Below are positions 33,911 to 36,370 of a DNA stretch of 36,370 nucleotides, in pieces (position 1 is the stretch's first letter; each line of letters begins with the position of its first letter). Origin of the DNA: Marmoricola sp. (lineage in GTDB: Bacteria; Actinomycetota; Actinomycetes; Propionibacteriales; Nocardioidaceae). The stretch is taken from assembly GCA_025964795.1 (NCBI GenBank), contig JAOPYC010000125.1:1-36370 (forward strand), read 5' to 3'. The position numbers and the translations under genes are program-made. The notes beneath the pieces were generated by a model. It had not been told where the DNA came from, did no database searches, and was given only the letters and a program-made list of their open reading frames with translations.

Positions 33911-35209
33911 GTGGACGCACGAGAGCTGGCCCCCGGGTCGCGGGTCGCGCTGCTCGTCCCCGGTTCCGTGGCGTACGCCGAGCTGGTGATCGCGCTGCTG
34001 CGACACGGCGTCTTCCCGGTCCCGATGGACGTGAAGCTGACACCGAGCGAGCGGGAGGCGCTGCTGGCCGACCTCGACCCGGCCCTGGTGGTCGACTCGG
34101 AGCAGCAGCTCGCGGACCTCCACGAGCAGCTGGGCCACGAGCTGGGCGCCGAGCCGGACGGCCCGCCTCGGGGCCGCCCGATCCACCTCACCAGCGGCAC
34201 CACCGGCCGACCCAAGGGCGTCTTCTCGGGGCTGCTCGACCGGGCGGACGCGGAAGCCCTCCTCGCCGAGGAGCGTGACCTGTGGGGGTTCGGCCCCGAC
34301 GACGTGAACCTCGTGCTCGGCCCCCTGCACCACTCGGCGCCGTTGCGGTTCGCGATGGGCACGCTGCTGGCCGGTGGTCGCGTCGTCGTGCCCGGGCCCT
34401 TCGAGCCGGGGACGGTCACGGCCGCGATCCGGGAGCACCGGCCCACCTCGATGTTCTGCGTGCCGGCCCACCTGCAGCGGCTGTTCGTCCATTGGGACGA
34501 GCACGGCACCCCGGACCTGACCTGCTTCCGGCTGGTGGCCCACGCCGGTGCCCCCTGCCCGGAGTGGGTGAAGCGTCGGCTGGTCGAGGAGTTCCCCGAC
34601 GATGCGACCTGGGAGTTCTACGGGTCCACCGAGGGCCAGTTCACCGCCTGCCGCAGCGAGGAGTGGCTGGAGCGCCCGGGGACGTTGGGGCGAGCACGAC
34701 CCGGGCGGACGATGACCGCGGACGAGGACGGCCACCTGTGGTGCGCCGTACCCCGGCACGCGCGGTTCAGCTATCTCAGCGACCCTGCGAAGACGGCCCA
34801 GGCCTGGCGGGACACCGAGGCCGGCCCGGCGTTCACCGTCGGTGACCTCGGCCGGGTGGACGAGGACGGCTACGTGTTCCTCGACGGGCGCCGCGAGGAC
34901 CTGATCATCACCGGCGGCGTGAACGTCTACCCCGCCGAGGTCGAGCGGGTGCTAGGCGAGGTCGCGGGCGTGGAGGACATCGCGGTCTTCGGGGTCGACG
35001 ACGAGCGGTGGGGGCAGCGCGTGTGTGCGGCCGTCGTGGGCCCGGTGCGGGAGGACACCCTCCGCGCCCACGCGCGCGAGCACCTGGCACCGGCGAAGCG
35101 CCCCAAGGACTACCACCGGCTCGACACCCTGCCGCGCACCGCGACCGGCAAGGTGCGCCGCCTCGACCTTCCCGAGGCCGTGAACGCGCTCCTGAAGGGT
35201 CCGGGCTGA
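33911..35209 (+). CDS. AMP-dependent acyl-CoA synthetase/ligase
   Basis: A 432-residue ANL-superfamily enzyme activating a carboxylic acid through an acyl-adenylate. Motifs in order: P-loop-like LTSGTTGRPKG (about residues 92-102), EFYGSTEGQ (about 235), GDLGRVDEDGYVFLDGRREDLIITGG (about 315-340, by key residues D, R, D) and the catalytic lysine in RTATGKVRR (about 412). It is shorter than the usual 500 or more residues because the N-terminal subdomain is abbreviated. Substrate unknown. The GTG at 33911 has CAGGAT 6 nt upstream. The stop overlaps the mug ATG (TGATG). Confidence 0.88.
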   Translation: MDARELAPGSRVALLVPGSVAYAELVIALLRHGVFPVPMDVKLTPSEREALLADLDPALVVDSEQQLADLHEQLGHELGAEPDGPPRGRPIHLTSGTTGRPKGVFSGLLDRADAEALLAEERDLWGFGPDDVNLVLGPLHHSAPLRFAMGTLLAGGRVVVPGPFEPGTVTAAIREHRPTSMFCVPAHLQRLFVHWDEHGTPDLTCFRLVAHAGAPCPEWVKRRLVEEFPDDATWEFYGSTEGQFTACRSEEWLERPGTLGRARPGRTMTADEDGHLWCAVPRHARFSYLSDPAKTAQAWRDTEAGPAFTVGDLGRVDEDGYVFLDGRREDLIITGGVNVYPAEVERVLGEVAGVEDIAVFGVDDERWGQRVCAAVVGPVREDTLRAHAREHLAPAKRPKDYHRLDTLPRTATGKVRRLDLPEAVNALLKGPG

Positions 35210-35772
35210 TGGGCTTCAGCAGGGCCGAGCTCCAGTCCTTCCGCGACGTCGAGGTCCCCGACCTGCTGGGCGATGGCCTGCGGCTGCTGTTCGTGGGGAT
35301 CAACCCCGGGCTGTGGACGGCCGCGGTCCAGACGCACTTCGCGCACCCGGTCAACCGCTTCTACCCCGCCCTGCTGCGGGCCGGCGTCCTCACCGAGCCG
35401 GTCAGCCCGGCGGACGGGATGACCGACGCCGACCGGGAGCGATTCCGGGCACGCGGCCTGGGCATCACCAACCTCGCGCCGCGGGCCACCGCGAAGGCCT
35501 CCGAGCTGACCGCGGCGGAGCTGCGCGCGGGCGGGCTGCGGCTGCGCGAGCTGGTGCGGACCCGCAGGCCGAAGGTGGTCGCGATCCTTGGGGTCACGGC
35601 GTACCGCCAGGCCTTCGGGCGCCCCAAGGCCGTGCTGGGCCGGCAGGACGAGGCGTTCGAGGGAGCCGAGCTCTGGGTGGTGCCGAACCCGAGCGGGCTC
35701 AACGCCCACGAGACGGTCGCCTCCCTCGCGGAGGCCTACGCCGCGCCCGCCCGGGCCGCCGGCGTCATCTGA
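35209..35772 (+). CDS. mug: mismatch-specific uracil/thymine DNA glycosylase (MUG family)
   Basis: A 187-residue monofunctional glycosylase of the MUG/TDG branch of the uracil-DNA glycosylase superfamily, removing U or T opposite G. The catalytic-site motif GINPGLWTA (about residues 29-37, with Asn) and the DNA-intercalating motif NPSGLNAHE (about 163-171) are both present, as is NRFYPALL (about 46). The ATG overlaps the synthetase stop, so it is translationally coupled to an unrelated metabolic gene. A bidirectional terminator follows, separating it from convergent rpsA. Confidence 0.9.
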   Translation: MGFSRAELQSFRDVEVPDLLGDGLRLLFVGINPGLWTAAVQTHFAHPVNRFYPALLRAGVLTEPVSPADGMTDADRERFRARGLGITNLAPRATAKASELTAAELRAGGLRLRELVRTRRPKVVAILGVTAYRQAFGRPKAVLGRQDEAFEGAELWVVPNPSGLNAHETVASLAEAYAAPARAAGVI

Positions 35773-35796
35773 CCGCGACGCTCGTCCGGACGCACC

Positions 35797-35830
35797 GGAG
35801 CCCGGTCCCCGAGAGTCGGGGCCGGGCTCC
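35797..35830. terminator. terminator between mug and rpsA
   Basis: Stem from 35797-35810 to 35818-35830 with one bulged T and a 7-nt loop, GC-rich, followed by TGTGCTTTCC on the plus strand. It can serve both convergent genes. Confidence 0.75.
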
Positions 35831-35855
35831 TGTGCTTTCCGAAATGCTCTGCGGG

Positions 35856-36370
35856 TCAGGCGCCCCCGCCGGTCAGCTTCTCGCGGAGGGCCTGCAGCGC
35901 CTCGTCGGAGGCGAGCGAGCCGCCCTCCGCCTCGGAGCCACCCTCGTCGGGAGTCGTCTCGCCACCGCTGGAGTAGGACGTGGCCTCGCCGGCCTCGACC
36001 TCGGCCTGCTTGGCCTCGACCTGCTGCTTGAGGTGGGCCTCCCAGCGCGCGTGCGCCTTGGCGTACTGGTCCTCCCAGACCTTGCGCTGGTCGTCGAAGC
36101 CCTCGAGCCACTCACCTGTGTCGGGGTCGAAGCCCTCGGGGTAGATGTAGTTGCCCTGCTCGTCGTAGGTCGCGGACATGCCGTAGAGGGTCGGGTCGAA
36201 CTCCTCGCCCTCGACCGCGGTGGCCGTCTCGTTGGCCTGCTTGAGCGACAGCGAGATCCGGCGACGCTCGAGGTCGATGTCGATGATCTTGACCATCACG
36301 TCGTCGTTGACCTGGACGACCTGCTCGGGGATCTCCACGTGGCGCTCGGCCAGCTCGGAGATGTGCACCA
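35856..36370 (-). CDS. rpsA: 30S ribosomal protein S1, C-terminal part (5' end outside window)
   Basis: 171 codons of the 3' end are present; the reading frame continues past 36370, so the gene is cut by the window edge. The last S1 repeat is visible (VHISELAERHVEIPEQVVQVNDDVMVKIIDIDLERRRISLSLKQ, listed for its S1-fold residues in broken runs: HISEL, VKIIDID, RISLSLKQ). It is followed by the actinobacterial C-terminal extension FDPTLYGM, YDEQGNYIYPEGFDPDTGEWLEGFD and an acidic Glu/Ser/Gly-rich tail. S1 binds mRNA on the small subunit. Its mRNA-unwinding role is notable beside the many leaderless-looking genes here. Confidence 0.93.
   Translation of the reverse strand, partial: VHISELAERHVEIPEQVVQVNDDVMVKIIDIDLERRRISLSLKQANETATAVEGEEFDPTLYGMSATYDEQGNYIYPEGFDPDTGEWLEGFDDQRKVWEDQYAKAHARWEAHLKQQVEAKQAEVEAGEATSYSSGGETTPDEGGSEAEGGSLASDEALQALREKLTGGGA

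Overview
The window is a high-GC, densely coded chromosomal segment of an actinobacterium. Gene content and order (principal sigma factor near a ParC/ParE-type topoisomerase pair and a DUF7455 protein, an ergothioneine operon, rpsA near coaE, an LprG/P55-like pair) suggest a Propionibacteriales/Nocardioides-like organism. That placement is inferred from recalled family knowledge; no search was run. No rRNA, tRNA, CRISPR array, prophage or insertion sequence was seen.

Layout. 1-5.6 kb: end of a UbiA-type prenyltransferase, a class II thymidine kinase, a phosphodiesterase/DUF5998 pair, and a GNAT plus acyl-CoA-synthetase-like protein acetyltransferase. 5.6-15.3 kb: a ParC-like topoisomerase A subunit running into an LprG-like lipoprotein and a P55-like MFS exporter, a small beta-carbonic anhydrase, a frameshifted flavin/F420 oxidoreductase remnant, a VanZ-like protein, the ParE-like B subunit and a DUF7455 zinc-ribbon protein. 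15.3-21.1 kb: DUF456 and EamA membrane proteins, then an ergothioneine operon (egtE-egtA-egtB-egtC) that lacks egtD. 21.1-22.1 kb: an AT-richer, gene-poor island with a tiny secreted-peptide gene, strong hairpins and a candidate small RNA. 22.1-27.2 kb: the principal sigma factor, a HhH-GPD repair protein, a glutamate-cysteine-ligase-like enzyme and DUF4192. 27.3-31.3 kb: DNA polymerase IV and the 5-oxoprolinase genes pxpA, pxpB and pxpC, with a DnaA-box-like cluster between pxpA and pxpB. 31.4-36.4 kb: a group 2 sigma factor, coaE, DUF3072, a PLD-nuclease N-terminal-domain membrane protein, an acyl-CoA synthetase, a mismatch-type uracil DNA glycosylase and the 3' end of rpsA.

Themes. Thiol and glutamate metabolism recurs (egt operon, a second GCS2-type ligase, 5-oxoprolinase), as do DNA topology and repair (ParC/ParE, Pol IV, HhH-GPD, Mug) and transcription (two sigma-70 proteins).

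The most notable observations are these. (1) About twenty genes carry a hexamer of the form NANNNT ending exactly 6 or 7 nt before the start codon, the signature of leaderless transcription. (2) The principal sigma factor has hydrophobic residues in place of the conserved His and Glu of region 3.0 that read the extended -10 element. (3) The ParE reading frame has no standard start codon ahead of its conserved N-terminus and appears to begin at ATC. (4) A DnaA-box-like cluster lies far from any dnaA/dnaN context visible here. (5) A self-contained unit encodes a 47-residue secreted peptide with a short cationic amphipathic tail. (6) A 24-bp inverted repeat sits inside the MFS gene.
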